Origin: Symsagittifera roscoffensis
Taxonomy: Eukaryota; Xenacoelomorpha; Acoela; Convolutidae
Length of the DNA stretch: 64,000 bases
Reading direction: 5' to 3'
Assembly: GCF_963678635.1 (NCBI RefSeq)
Contig: NC_087066.1
Coordinates: 5,113,954 to 5,177,953 of the forward strand
This document shows, in pieces, positions 23,176 to 33,591 of this stretch. Made by a program: the position numbers and the translations under genes. The first letter of the stretch is position 1, and every line of letters starts with the position of its first letter. The notes under the pieces are model-generated. The model made no database searches, was not told the DNA's origin, and saw nothing but the letters and a program-made list of their open reading frames with translations.

Positions 23176-24110
23176 AGTTTGTTTTTGACTAAAATGTGGA
23201 TTATCGGTGCTAGATTAGGTAAACTACAACTAATAATAAATTAATGAAGGCCATTCAGACCAACTGTTTTTCTATGCTTATTTTTACAGTAGGAATATGT
23301 TTTTTTATATTAGACGCATCTTTTCGTTATTCATCCAAGGTAAAACATGTAAACTTGTTCTCGGTAATGCATGAAATAAGGCCAACCAAACCAAAAAATA
23401 AGTAGTTCAGTCAACAATGCTCTTTTTGAACCTTCTCTTTAGAGTCATTTTCATCTGATCAAAACACTTTTTTTTTCTCATAATTGGGTATACTGAAAAC
23501 TTTCTCTGGATAAATATCCCACCCTGGGCAGACTATGTCACACTTCTTTTATCAAAAAAGAAACCAAAATGTTTTTCAATCAGTTTTTTAAGCGGATGCT
23601 TAACAATCGGATGCTTAACAAGCAAACAAGAAAAATCGTGGAAATAAAAAGTTTGCGGTTAGAGCTGAAAATAGTCTGATAAGTTAATAACTAGTTTATT
23701 GGTACTAGCTAAAATTGCCCGGAAGACACGTGAAAATTTTTCAGATGCGGAAATTAACAAAGATAAGGCAAGTTTGTCCACGTTTGATATACGATTGAAA
23801 GGGGATATGAATTTCCTCCCAGGTTTTATCACTCAATACTTTACATGAATCACAGCCCGCGATTGACCCGCTTCATTTAATTTATGGGTTGTTTATTCTC
23901 CTAAGAAGTAAAAGTACTTGGCTCAGTTTCTCTCTAACTTCTTAGATCTTTTACCTTCCTCTAAATTGTTTCGGCTAGCTCCCTCTTTTTATCGTCAGGG
24001 GCTCCGGTGATAAATTTAAAAAGAATTTTCCCCACAGTTTCATTTACTTGTAAAACAATTTCCCTTAACTGGCTGGCAGGTGAGTTAAAATTTCTCTACA
24101 TGCATCTATA
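23176..24110. other. No gene recognised
   Basis: AT-rich, no long open frame, no repeat that I can match inside the window. Confidence 0.5.
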
Positions 24111-24480
24111 CAGTACCGTGCCGAGGGAGGGGGGAGCAACCGCCCCCTTCCCCCCATCCCCTTCAATTCTGGTTGCCAAATTTTCCCGAAGTGTCCCCCT
24201 TTGGTACAATCCATTTATGGCTTACCAACTTCAAAAATTTTCTAAATGGGCCAAATAAATAATTTTCGAGACAACATAAATAATTTTGAGGGGAAGTGCG
24301 CGCCGAAAAAACGTAATTTTTTGATCAAAATTTTCCAAAAAATGCCTAAAAACGCCTTTTTTTGGCCTGTTTTTGAAAAAATTTTAGTATTTTTGGGGAG
24401 CTCGGAAAATCCAATTGATCGACCTAAAACATAAAAAGTTCCACTAATTTTTCAAAATTTCTGCGCACGCCACTGCATCT
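24110..24480. repeat. Dispersed MITE/SINE-like repeat
   Basis: Starts near GTGCCGAGGGAGGGGGGAGC and ends near TCTGCGCACGCCACTGCATC, with AAAAACGCCTTTTTTTGGCC in the middle. Related words occur at 52380-52510 (GAGCGCGCTGAAACATTTCG, AAAACGCCTTTTCTGGCC). The C-rich GAGGGGGG start resembles common invertebrate MITE ends. Confidence 0.45.
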
Positions 24481-24894
24481 ATTCAAAGTTTTTTTAATTC
24501 TTGATTTGATTTGAATTTCAAACAAAGGCTATCAAAATAAAACTTGGATATGATTTTTTATGGACAGCGAAAAACACGCGACTCTAAAATTTTCCGTAAA
24601 ATAAAGATGAGACTGTTTTGTGTCTGTTTTGTTTCATTATGTTTTGTTTAATTAAAACTGTTTTGTTTCATTACGAGGCCAAACTGTGCACAGGGTAGGC
24701 GCACAATTTTGTGTTTGTATGTTCTAGGTAAAAGTGTGTTAAAAGTGAAACATTTTATAAAGAACCAACTGAGCCCTTTTTTTCAAGATTTTTAGACCTA
24801 CCAAAAAGAATCTACAAGAAAAGGTCGAAGTAACTCTGAAATTTGCAATAAATGTTTCAGAAAAGAAAAACAAGTTGGTACACAAAAACAGAAA

Positions 24895-26152
24895 ATGCAG
24901 ACAATAACTTTCGCATTTTTTGCTTGCTCCATGCTGTTTGCTTGCTCGTTGACACAGGAAGATGACAAAACTCAAAAACGATACCTAGCGAAGAGCTTCA
25001 TACATCCGCATCAAGGTACACACAATTTTTTAACTTTGAATAACCTCAAGATTTCGACCGGTCAAAGTATAACCGAACTCAACTCGAAGAGTTAGTTTTC
25101 GGACAAAACTAGAAAAGTTTGTTTTTAGACAAAAAGTCCCCACCTGAATGTATTTTGATAATTGAAGCAAGTCTTTTTCAATGTCGGTGAAAAAGAGTCA
25201 AAACAAGGTAGCGTCCTGTTAGATTTGTGTATAGTGAAGTCCGTTTTGAATGTTTTTCTTCAAAAAATTCCTGAAAAATCCACTTTTCAAAAAACTCCTG
25301 CTCGCGCCACTGAAGAAAGGTTTGTGTATTTAATGGTCAAACTAAGGCAGAACGTATGCAAAAATTCTCGATGTAAATGTAAGTTTTTCACACAATTTTT
25401 TTGACTGCTGTCTTTGATCTATTATCTGATATGTGGCAAAATGACTTTGAACCCATCGAGATAACAATTTTTTGTTTTCTGGATTTTTGGAAAATGCAAG
25501 TCTTTACAGAAATTCAGAAATTCAGTTTTTTTAGTATAGATCAGAAACGACACGCTTTGAAAATCTCATGTTTTTTAAACTTTCCATTTTTTAAAATGGA
25601 TTGTTGAATAATTTTTACGCTACCTATGACGTCTTTTTAATTTCAAAGAGTTCTAATTTTCATCCAAGAAAGAATTTTTTTGAATAGAGTTTTAACAGCG
25701 GAGTTGTGAGACTATGATGCACATCTTCAATTTTTGTTTATGTTTTTGAAGTATCATTCGGTTTGGGATTTTCAGCTAAGAGATCATTCTTCAAAAAAGA
25801 CGCAGTGAATTCCGTGAATAATGACGATAAACAAGGTGTCCTCGCCCGACAAGCATTAAACTCCCCAGAAAATTATGATAAGCGAGGTTTCTTCGCCGAT
25901 CAAGCAGTTGGGAAACGAGGGTTCTTCGCCGACCAAGCAGTTGGCAAACGAGGTTTCTTCGCCGATCAAGCTGTGGGAAAACGAGGTTTCTTCGCCGATC
26001 AAGCTGTGGGAAAACGAGGTTTCTTCGCCGATCAAGCTGTGGGAAAACGCGGGTTTTTTACAGACCAGGCGACAGGAAAAAGGGGATATTTCACCGATCA
26101 AGCTACAGCTGGCAAAAGAGGATTCTTCCTGGATCAGTCGACCGGAAAATAA
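24895..26152 (+). CDS. Neuropeptide precursor, GFFADQAV-amide family (two exons)
   Basis: Exon 1 (24895-25015) encodes a start Met and a hydrophobic signal peptide (MQTITFAFFACSMLFACS), then an acidic stretch, KR, and YLAKSFIHPHQ. A GT donor follows (AAG/GTACAC). Exon 2 starts at 25776 after TTTTCAG; the split codon becomes Ala, giving QAKRSFFKKDAV, so phase and frame agree. After a spacer with NSPENYDKR come eight peptides separated by Gly-Lys-Arg: five identical GFFADQAV, then GFFTDQAT, GYFTDQATA and GFFLDQST, the last ending GK-stop. Gly before Lys-Arg is the normal signal for C-terminal amidation and KR for prohormone convertase cleavage, so the predicted products are secreted amidated octa/nonapeptides. 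Two further peptides may be cut from the N-terminal half. The coding length is 165 residues. I do not recognise the family; transmitter or hormone function is inferred from the precursor layout. Confidence 0.88.
25016..25775 (+). other. Intron of the neuropeptide precursor gene
   Basis: 760 bp, GTACAC...TTTTCAG, AT-rich. It contains a fragment like other repeats (CTCGCGCCACTGAAG near 25300, as in CGCACGCCACTGCATC at 24460). The open frames inside it are not coding. Confidence 0.75.
25880..26145 (+). repeat. 33-bp coding repeats of the neuropeptide gene
   Basis: Units of GGTTTCTTCGCCGATCAAGC plus GTGGGAAAACGA or variants. The middle units are almost identical even at silent sites, while the last three have diverged, which suggests recent unequal exchange in the centre. 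Confidence 0.85.
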
Positions 26153-26153
26153 A
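26148..26153 (+). terminator. AATAAA overlapping the stop codon
   Basis: The stop TAA (26150-26152) lies within AATAAA. It may be chance in AT-rich DNA. If used as the poly(A) signal the 3' UTR would be only about 10-30 bases. Confidence 0.25.
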
Positions 26154-28110
26154 AGGAACTCTTAGGAAAATGGGCTGCTATTTAATTTGACTATTAATTT
26201 AATCAAGGCTTGTTTAACAAGTTATCATGGTTCGACAAATATACTCATTGAAAAATACTATGAAAAAAAAAATCTTTTCTTAAAAATAACTCAAAGTAAA
26301 AAACGTCAATTTATTGGAAGTCTCATAATGCAAAAATAATAATTCATCATAAAAATTTCTCAGTAAGACTTGTTTTGATAAAAATTTTGAAAGCGATTTA
26401 AACCATGTTTTGTTTCAAAATAGAGGAAAAGCTTGCATGAAATCTGTTGTCATAACAGAATCGAAGAATTGACGTATTATTTGAGCTCGACGTTTGTTTT
26501 ATTTCTCCGCAATATGTGCAAACTTTTAAGCAGTAACCTCTTTTTTGTAATATTTTGGGGGCTTGAAAAACACCATTTTGCCTGAATTGTGACAAACACA
26601 GCGCAATATAGTTCGTGCTACCGATGAAAAAAAATTTGAGAAACTATTTGCAAGATAATTTTTAGAAACAAAGCCAAAATACAACAGTTTTCGCTAAATT
26701 ACTCAAACGAGCGACCATTTTCTTTTTAATCAGGAAAACCAGCATATCAACATGAAAAATCTTTCATTTATCAAGTAAACCATTTCCTTTCCACGTTGAA
26801 TAAACTGAAGAATATTCACTAGGTCTAAAAATTTTTCTTGGTAAATAGACTCAAAGACAGTTTTTAAAGAAAACTTTCGCGTTAAGTTCCCTTTGAACAT
26901 GCTTTAGAAAATCGTTTTTAGTAGTTCGCCTGATTTCTCTCATGATACTTTTTCTCTTTTTTTAATCGTTATGCACAGACCAAATACAGCATTATTTTTT
27001 AAATTTTAGCACAATTCGATTTCTCTGTAAGTAGAAAAACATGGAAAACAAGAGTAGGCCTTTGCTTTACAATTATCACTGAACACTTTGTTTAAACTGA
27101 TACAAAAAAATTAAAACTAAAGAAAAACTGTAGAATAATTATTTAAAGAGTTTTGCTCATTTTCCTTGTGTTTTGTCCTCATTTTCTGTTCTTTTTTGAA
27201 AAATTACAAAAAAGAGTTTTATAACTAACTAATGTGTCTTAAGAATTATAAAGTTTAGAAAATTTTGGAAATAGGCCTGTGATCAAGTTTTGTCAAACTT
27301 AGTCAAAAAACCCAAAACAATCCGACCAATTTTTCTCGACACCAAGACGTTTTCGTAGAAATCATTTCTTAGAACGCAAATCACTGCTAAAAAGCACGAA
27401 AAGGCAATTTATGAAACTAACATTAGCGTGGAAAAGTCTCGAGAACAAAAATTTTTCCCATGTTTTAGTAGGTACAAAAACATATCAGAAAAATACTGAA
27501 GAAAAGCTGAAAAAAAGATTTGTTTGAAGAGAGAACATGATCAATCAGCAGTGTTTTGGCTCTGCAACTAAATTCTGTTGGAAAGCTAAAAAACTAACTG
27601 AATAATGTCATAATGTAATGAATTTTTGCACGGTAAAGAAATATATAGGCTGAACTCAAGTGTTTTTAGAATTTAAAGCGAAACATCACGCTTTTGATCA
27701 CAATAAAAATTAAAAATACCAAGAAAGTGGCAAGAGTACCCAGTGAAAAGATGCTATTAGGGAGACTATGTTTTGATTTCCAAAAACTAACTGTGATAAA
27801 ACAATAGATTCAGACAACTTTGAAATCTTGGCTCAAAGTAATTTTCAGAAAGTACGTGGTTGAAGATTTAAAAAATAGTTTTGATATTTCCTTACTGAGC
27901 CATGAAAAAATCATGTTTTTTTGCAAAGAATTCTTTGGTTCTTGTATGCGTCTCTCCAGAGTTTAATGATGAAGTAATTTATAAAGTATTTTGAACTACC
28001 TTTGTAAATAATTGAAAAGAATAAAAACTGAGCAAGAATTTAATCAACCGGCAACTGTTTAGAATTCAATCACCCGCTGAATCTACTTGAATGCAAGTTA
28101 TATTTTGTAA
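26154..28110. other. No gene recognised
   Basis: AT-rich, no convincing frame. Words near 26555-26625 (GCGCAATATAGTTCGTGCTA) faintly resemble the inner part of the foldback element at 60353-62072. Confidence 0.5.
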
Positions 28111-28114
28111 ACTT

Positions 28115-28600
28115 GATTTTTTCTTCCGACTTTCGTAACAAAAGTGGCGGAATATTTTCGCTCGGGGTGATTTTTTTCATCAGACAAACTTCGACTTTTT
28201 AACTAGCTATCTTAGATGGAATTTTCCTATATCATTCAAAAAGTATTGCTGTTCATAGCTTAAACTTGAAAAGATATTTCACCTGTGATTGTTTTTTGTC
28301 AAGTTATGGGGTCTCAAAGATTGCCAGTTCGCGCTACTAACGCGTAAACGGAGACTTAATCTGTCTTGGAAAACGTTCCAAATTGGTTGAAATAACCTTA
28401 TTTGCCATAATTGATAGGTTACTAGGAGCAAAAGCGATCATAATGTACTTTATTTGGCGTGTGGGAAGATGATTTTCAAAAAAATCTCCATTTTTTTTTA
28501 CTTTAATTTTGTTTTATTACATTTAATTTTTCATGTTTTTTTGCCCCTTAAACCTTAAAAGGCAGTCGGAACTTTCAGGGCTTTGCCCTGATGCGAGAAA
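28115..28600 (+). repeat. Single arm of the 60.35-62.07 kb foldback family
   Basis: Begins CTTCCGACTTTCGTAACAAA and ends CAGGGCTTTGCCCTGATGCG, in the same order as 60355-60890 (AGACAAA, TTTTTAACTAGC, GATATTTCACCTG, ATGGCGTG-like words). No opposite arm is visible nearby. Confidence 0.65.
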
Positions 28601-29205
28601 TTTTTTTTCACTTTTGAACTTGTGTTATCTTTTTAATTTTTTTTTACAAAAGAACCATTTTTCTCTGCGGTTAACAAATCTGTTGTCATTATCTCAAATT
28701 TACGTGCACTTTTTAACATATTTTTATCAGATAAGTCTCAATCACATGATAAATATCCACTTTTTCTCTCCTTGTGATAAATTTGATCTCAGAAGTCCTG
28801 GTTTGAAAAAAAAACTAAAGTGTTTGAATTAAAAGAATAGAATTAGAGTAAGTATTTATGTGTGCCTTTGCCGTGACCTGAAAAAAAAAAACAGTTTTAG
28901 ATTGTTTCAAATATCTCCTCGCTCTCTAGTGAATGATTTGATCAAAATAGATCTATCTTCAGCCGTTTCTGATTATCCCTTTTAGTTTCCGTTTCGTAAT
29001 TTCTAGTGGCGATCCTGTATTTTTTTTCAGCAAATAAGCTAATCTAGCTAACTGCGCTTTTTTTAAAAAAAAAACCGGATTTTACTGCTGTTTGCAACAC
29101 TGGACTATATATACTGCTATTGTTCTGCAAATTGCAGACCCTCTATGGTATTTCTGTTAGATTTATCTGCATTTTAGTTTGAGAAATGACTTCTCGAGGA
29201 ACGTG

Positions 29206-30295
29206 TTACCGTACCTGGTGAATTTTCTAAACAGGGTCTGAAATTCTATCTTTTTTACATAAATTGATTCTTAGATCTGAAGTTCGTTATTCTGATCTTT
29301 GATTATGAGGAATTAAAAAATTTCAGACCTGAAAATTGAATCTGAAGTTAAAGCGAGTTTTCAGATCTGAAAAAAAAACAATAAAAACAAAATTTCGGAT
29401 CTGAAATTAGATCTGAGAAAATTTTCTTCATTATATCACATGCATTTTGGGCAAACAGATGACTTTTTGAAATTTTACAGTTTTTTCAATAATTAATTAC
29501 ATTTCGATCACTTAACAGTAAAAATAAACTTCCCAATGATCACAACCTTGTTCTTAAACATAATTTCGTTTGTACCTGTTTTGAAAAGCCCTTCAAAAAC
29601 TTCTTGATCACCTATCAATTTTTTTGCTATTCATGCGGTACTTCTGCATTTACCGATGTTTATCTCATGTAAGGCAATCATATTCCAGCAGTCTTCGAGG
29701 AGAGATTTTGCTAAGTACCTGCTAGTGGGTGCCGGACATCAAGCCGACGAGACTTCAAGCCGAATCGTAAAGCTAGGGACTTCATATCAAAAGTTTTCTC
29801 ATTAGGTCTTGAAATATGATGATTTTTTTATAAAAAATTCTCAACTTTATGATCTTTCCTGAGTAATTATTATCGTTTTTTTTTTTAATTTAAGCCTCCG
29901 AGTGATGTTTAAGAAAGTTGAAAAAACACACGGTTGAAGGCCATTTTCTTCATATAATTTATGAATTCGAAAAAACGGGCTGATATTATAAATGAGTACC
30001 AATCTTGAGTTATTCATGTTCATGAATAACCTTTATTATGCACTAAACTTGCCTAAATTTTTGAAAAAAAAAACGTTTTACAGATTAAAAAAATAGTGAT
30101 TTGAGGCGCTTAAAAAGTTTAAATTTCGGTCTGAAGTCCCTTTGGCTTGAAGTCCCGTCGGCTTGTTGTCCTAGACCCTTTGCTAATAGCTAGTAAAAGC
30201 TGAAATGATGTATGTTTTCAAACCAGAAAAGATAATGAAAATATACTTTCAGATCTGAAATTACATCTGAAATAACTCATTTTTAAAGTACCCAA
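29206..30295. mobile_element. Inverted-repeat element with multiple AGATCTGAAAT motifs
   Basis: Starts TTACCGTACCTGGTGAATTT and carries many TCAGATCTGAAATT-type words near both ends (29275-29420 and 30245-30275), as in 43668-45660. A second element is nested at 29735-30167. No coding capacity seen. Confidence 0.5.
29735..30167. mobile_element. Nested small TIR element
   Basis: Left end GACATCAAGCCGACGAGACT then TCAAGCCGAA and AGGGACTTCA; right end TGAAGTCCCTTTGGCTTGAA then GTCCCGTCGGCTTGTTGTCC. The two are inverted repeats of about 50 bp with gaps. About 430 bp, no open frame, MITE-like. Confidence 0.6.
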
Positions 30296-33200
30296 GCGTA
30301 TCCAGCTGTACAGTTCTGTGTCTTTCCAGGTGCACTCTCGGTTGCGCATTTGATAATTTTTTAGCATACTTCTCCTGACTAATATCGGGACCAATTCAAT
30401 CTGCCTTTGCTCAAATGGTCCAACTTCAGAATATTCTGAGATACTGGTAATTTCATATCCCCAGGCTCCTATAACTCTTATGACATAAAAAAACTTGGCT
30501 TTCGCAGATTTTTTTGTTGTTAGATTGAAATTGTATAATTTTCTTGTGTTGGTCTTTCCCTTCTTGTTAAAATGGTGGTATATATCGGTCTCGTTTTATC
30601 GTAATCATGATAGACTGTTTCATTTGTGTAACTTTGTATCTTAAATTTCGATATCTGAATCACTAAATAAAATGGTATCTTTGTTTCAATAGCAGACAAT
30701 TTCCCCGCCTAAAGTAATCTACTGGAGGTAACATTCTTTAATTTTGGAACAATTGCACAATGTTTTTTCATCTCACTTTTGGGATCTATTTAACAATCTT
30801 TCTCCCTTTTCAGAAAGGAGGGGAGATTGCTAAGAAGATTAAGTAACCGAATTTGTGAATAATCAGAATGCAGCAACATTATAATTCACAATACAAAGCT
30901 CTAGCGCTAGTTTACTCATAGGGGTGGAGATTCTCAAGTAGATACCATAGGGGGGAGATTGTTAAGTAGATTCCACTTTTGATACCAATTGCACGGTGCG
31001 AATATATTTTTGTGTGATGATATTTATTCCAGTTGAACCGATTTCGTCGTTATTTCTTTCAGGCTAATGGACTTTTTTTATAACTGAATAAGTGAAAACG
31101 TGTCAATCACATTTCTTTGGACATTGTTACTTACGTTCAGTGCTTTTGCTTTGGCGCCATTTGAGGTCGTTTGATACAGGTCGTATGATACAGGTCGTAT
31201 GATACAGGATTTTCTCTCGAGGGAATTTTCGAAATTGTTGTCGACTTTTTTAAGTCGACCAAACAAATTGAGTTTTAGAGCGGCCGCAGAACACTACAAA
31301 GACCGTTCTTGGAGAAAAGACCGTTTTTGGGCACTTTTTGGACAGTTTCGAAAACAAAATCGCGTTTTTTTTTGTAAATGCTTCACCTCAAAAATAGTAT
31401 ATATTGGCGTCCAAGGCGCCTTTAGAAAACTTTGGAGTCGGTCGGCCAAAAGAGAAACTAGTATAAACTACCAAAAGGGGTACCTTTTGAGTCCGCAGGG
31501 TGTCGAATACCTGAAGGAGGGAAGCGTCTGCCATCCCCCTAAATACACCCCTGCTAAGATATGTTCTATTCTTCACTCTTGTCACTTTTGAACCTTCCTT
31601 GATCATGGATCATATCAGTTGAAGTAGTGACTGAATGAACTATTGATTCAGAATTGGGTAACGAGTTATTTGTTTGATTAAGTTTACAGTCAAAACTTGA
31701 TGTCAATTGTACGTTGAGACCTTTTGCTTCCCCTATTGTCATGTTAATCTTGTTGACAACAACCCGTCGGCTTGTTGTCCTAGACCCCTTGCTAATAGCT
31801 AGTAAAAGCTGAAATGATGTATGTTTTCAAACCAGAAAAGATAATGAAAATATATTTTCAGATCTGAAATTACATCTGAAATAACTCATTTTTAAAGTAC
31901 CCAAGCGTATCCAGCTGTACAGTTCTGTGTCTTTCCAGGTGCACTCTCGGTTGCGCATTTGATAATTTTTTAGCATACTTCTCCTGACTAATATCGGGAC
32001 CAATTCAATCTGCCTTTGCTCAAATGGTCCAACTTCAGAATATTCTGAGATACTGGTAATTTCATATCCCCAGGCTCCTATAACTCTTATGACATAAAAA
32101 AACTTGGCTTTCGCAGATTTTTTTGTTGTTAGATTGAAATTGTATAATTTTCTTGTGTTGGTCTTTCCCTTCTTGTTAAAATGGTGGTATATATCGGTCT
32201 CGTTTTATCGTAATCATGATAGACTGTTTCATTTGTGTAACTTTGTATCTTAAATTTCGATATCTGAATCACTAAATAAAATGGTATCTTTGTTTCAATA
32301 GCAGACAATTTCCCCGCCTAAAGTAATCTACTGGAGGTAACATTCTTTAATTTTGGAACAACTGCACAATGTTTTTTCATCTCACTTTTGGGATCTATTT
32401 AACAATCTTTCTCCCTTTTCAGAAAGGAGGGGAGATTGCTAAGAAGATTAAGTAACCGAATTTGTGAATAATCAGAATGCAGCAACATTATAATTCACAA
32501 TACAAAGCTCTAGCGCTAGTTTACTCATAGGGGTGGAGATTCTCAAGTAGATACCATAGGGGGGAGATTGTTAAGTAGATTCCACTTTTGATACCAATTG
32601 CACGGTGCGAATATATTTTTGTGTGATGATATTTATTCCAGTTGAACCGATTTCGTCGTTATTTCTTTCAGGCTAATGGACTTTTTTTATAACTGAATAA
32701 GTGAAAACGTGTCAATCACATTTCTTTGGACATTGTTACTTACGTTCAGTGCTTTTGCTTTGGCGCCATTTGAGGTCGTTTGATACAGGTCGTATGATAC
32801 AGGTCGTATGATACAGGATTTTCTCTCGAGGGAATTTTCGAAATTGTTGTCGACTTTTTTAAGTCGACCAAACAAATTGAGTTTTAGAGCGGCCGCAGAA
32901 CACTACAAAGACCGTTCTTGGAGAAAAGACCGTTTTTGGGCACTTTTTGGACAGTTTCGAAAACAAAATCGCGTTTTTTTTTGTAAATGCTTCACCTCAA
33001 AAATAGTAAATATTGGCGTCCAAGGCGCCTTTAGAAAACTTTGGAGTCGGTCGGCCAAAAGAGAAACTAGTATAAACTACCAAAAGGGGTACCTTTTGAG
33101 TCCGCAGGGTGTCGAATACCTGAAGGAGGGAAGCGTCTGCCATCCCCATAAATACACCCCTGCTAAGATATGTTCTATTCTTCACTCTTGTCACTTTTGA

Positions 33201-33361
33201 ACCTTCCTTGATCATGGATCATATCAGTTGAAGTAGTGACTGAATGAACTATTGATTCAGAATTGGGTAACGAGTTATTTGTTTGATTAAGTTTACAGTC
33301 AAAACTTGATGTCAATTGTACGTTGAGACCTTTTGCTTCCCCTATTGTCATGTTAATCTTG
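30154..33361. repeat. Near-identical tandem duplication, two units of about 1.6 kb
   Basis: Unit 1 (30154-31752) and unit 2 (31763-33361) differ by only a handful of bases (for example ACAATTG/ACAACTG, AGTATAT/AGTAAAT, CCCCCTAA/CCCCATAA). Offset is 1,609. The left breakpoint of each unit is CCCGTCGGCTTGTTGTCCTA, inside the right TIR of the nested element. A 10-base spacer TTGACAACAA separates the units. Confidence 0.9.
30810..30985 (+). repeat. Triple GGGGAGATTGYTAAG motif (LTR-junction-like)
   Basis: GGAGGGGAGATTGCTAAG, GGGGTGGAGATTCTCAAG and GGGGGGAGATTGTTAAG occur within 170 bases, each followed by AAGTAGAT/AAGATTAAG-like sequence. A G-rich tract ending in GAGA followed by TTGTT/TGTT is the usual junction between polypurine tract and 3' LTR in Ty1/copia elements. 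The block is repeated in the second unit (32420-32595). Confidence 0.4.
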
Positions 33362-33591
33362 CAGCAGTTTGACACAAAATTTATGTGCTTGTTGAAGTTG
33401 ACACGCCTGATTGAAAATTTTTTGTGAAAAATTTAATTTGTCATTACTAATTGTGCTGAAACGTTCAGCGTTTCTTTTTCATAATGCTGCGAGACATCGA
33501 TCGAGATCCACATTTTTGATTTAATTTTTTATTGCTTTTCGTTTTAGGTTTTAAAATTTGCCAATGTTTGTTTACTAACCCTAGTTGAGAA

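Noticed and set aside
25856-26101. Minus-strand open frame and alternative plus frame across the peptide repeats
   Set aside because: Shadows of the 33-bp coding repeat; only the KR-GFFADQAVG frame has a signal peptide and a matching exon phase.
33175-33375. Minus-strand frame INMTIGEAKGLNVQLTSSFD as an exon
   Set aside because: It looks fairly protein-like, but the only second copy is the near-identical duplication, there is no reliable acceptor and no recognisable family.
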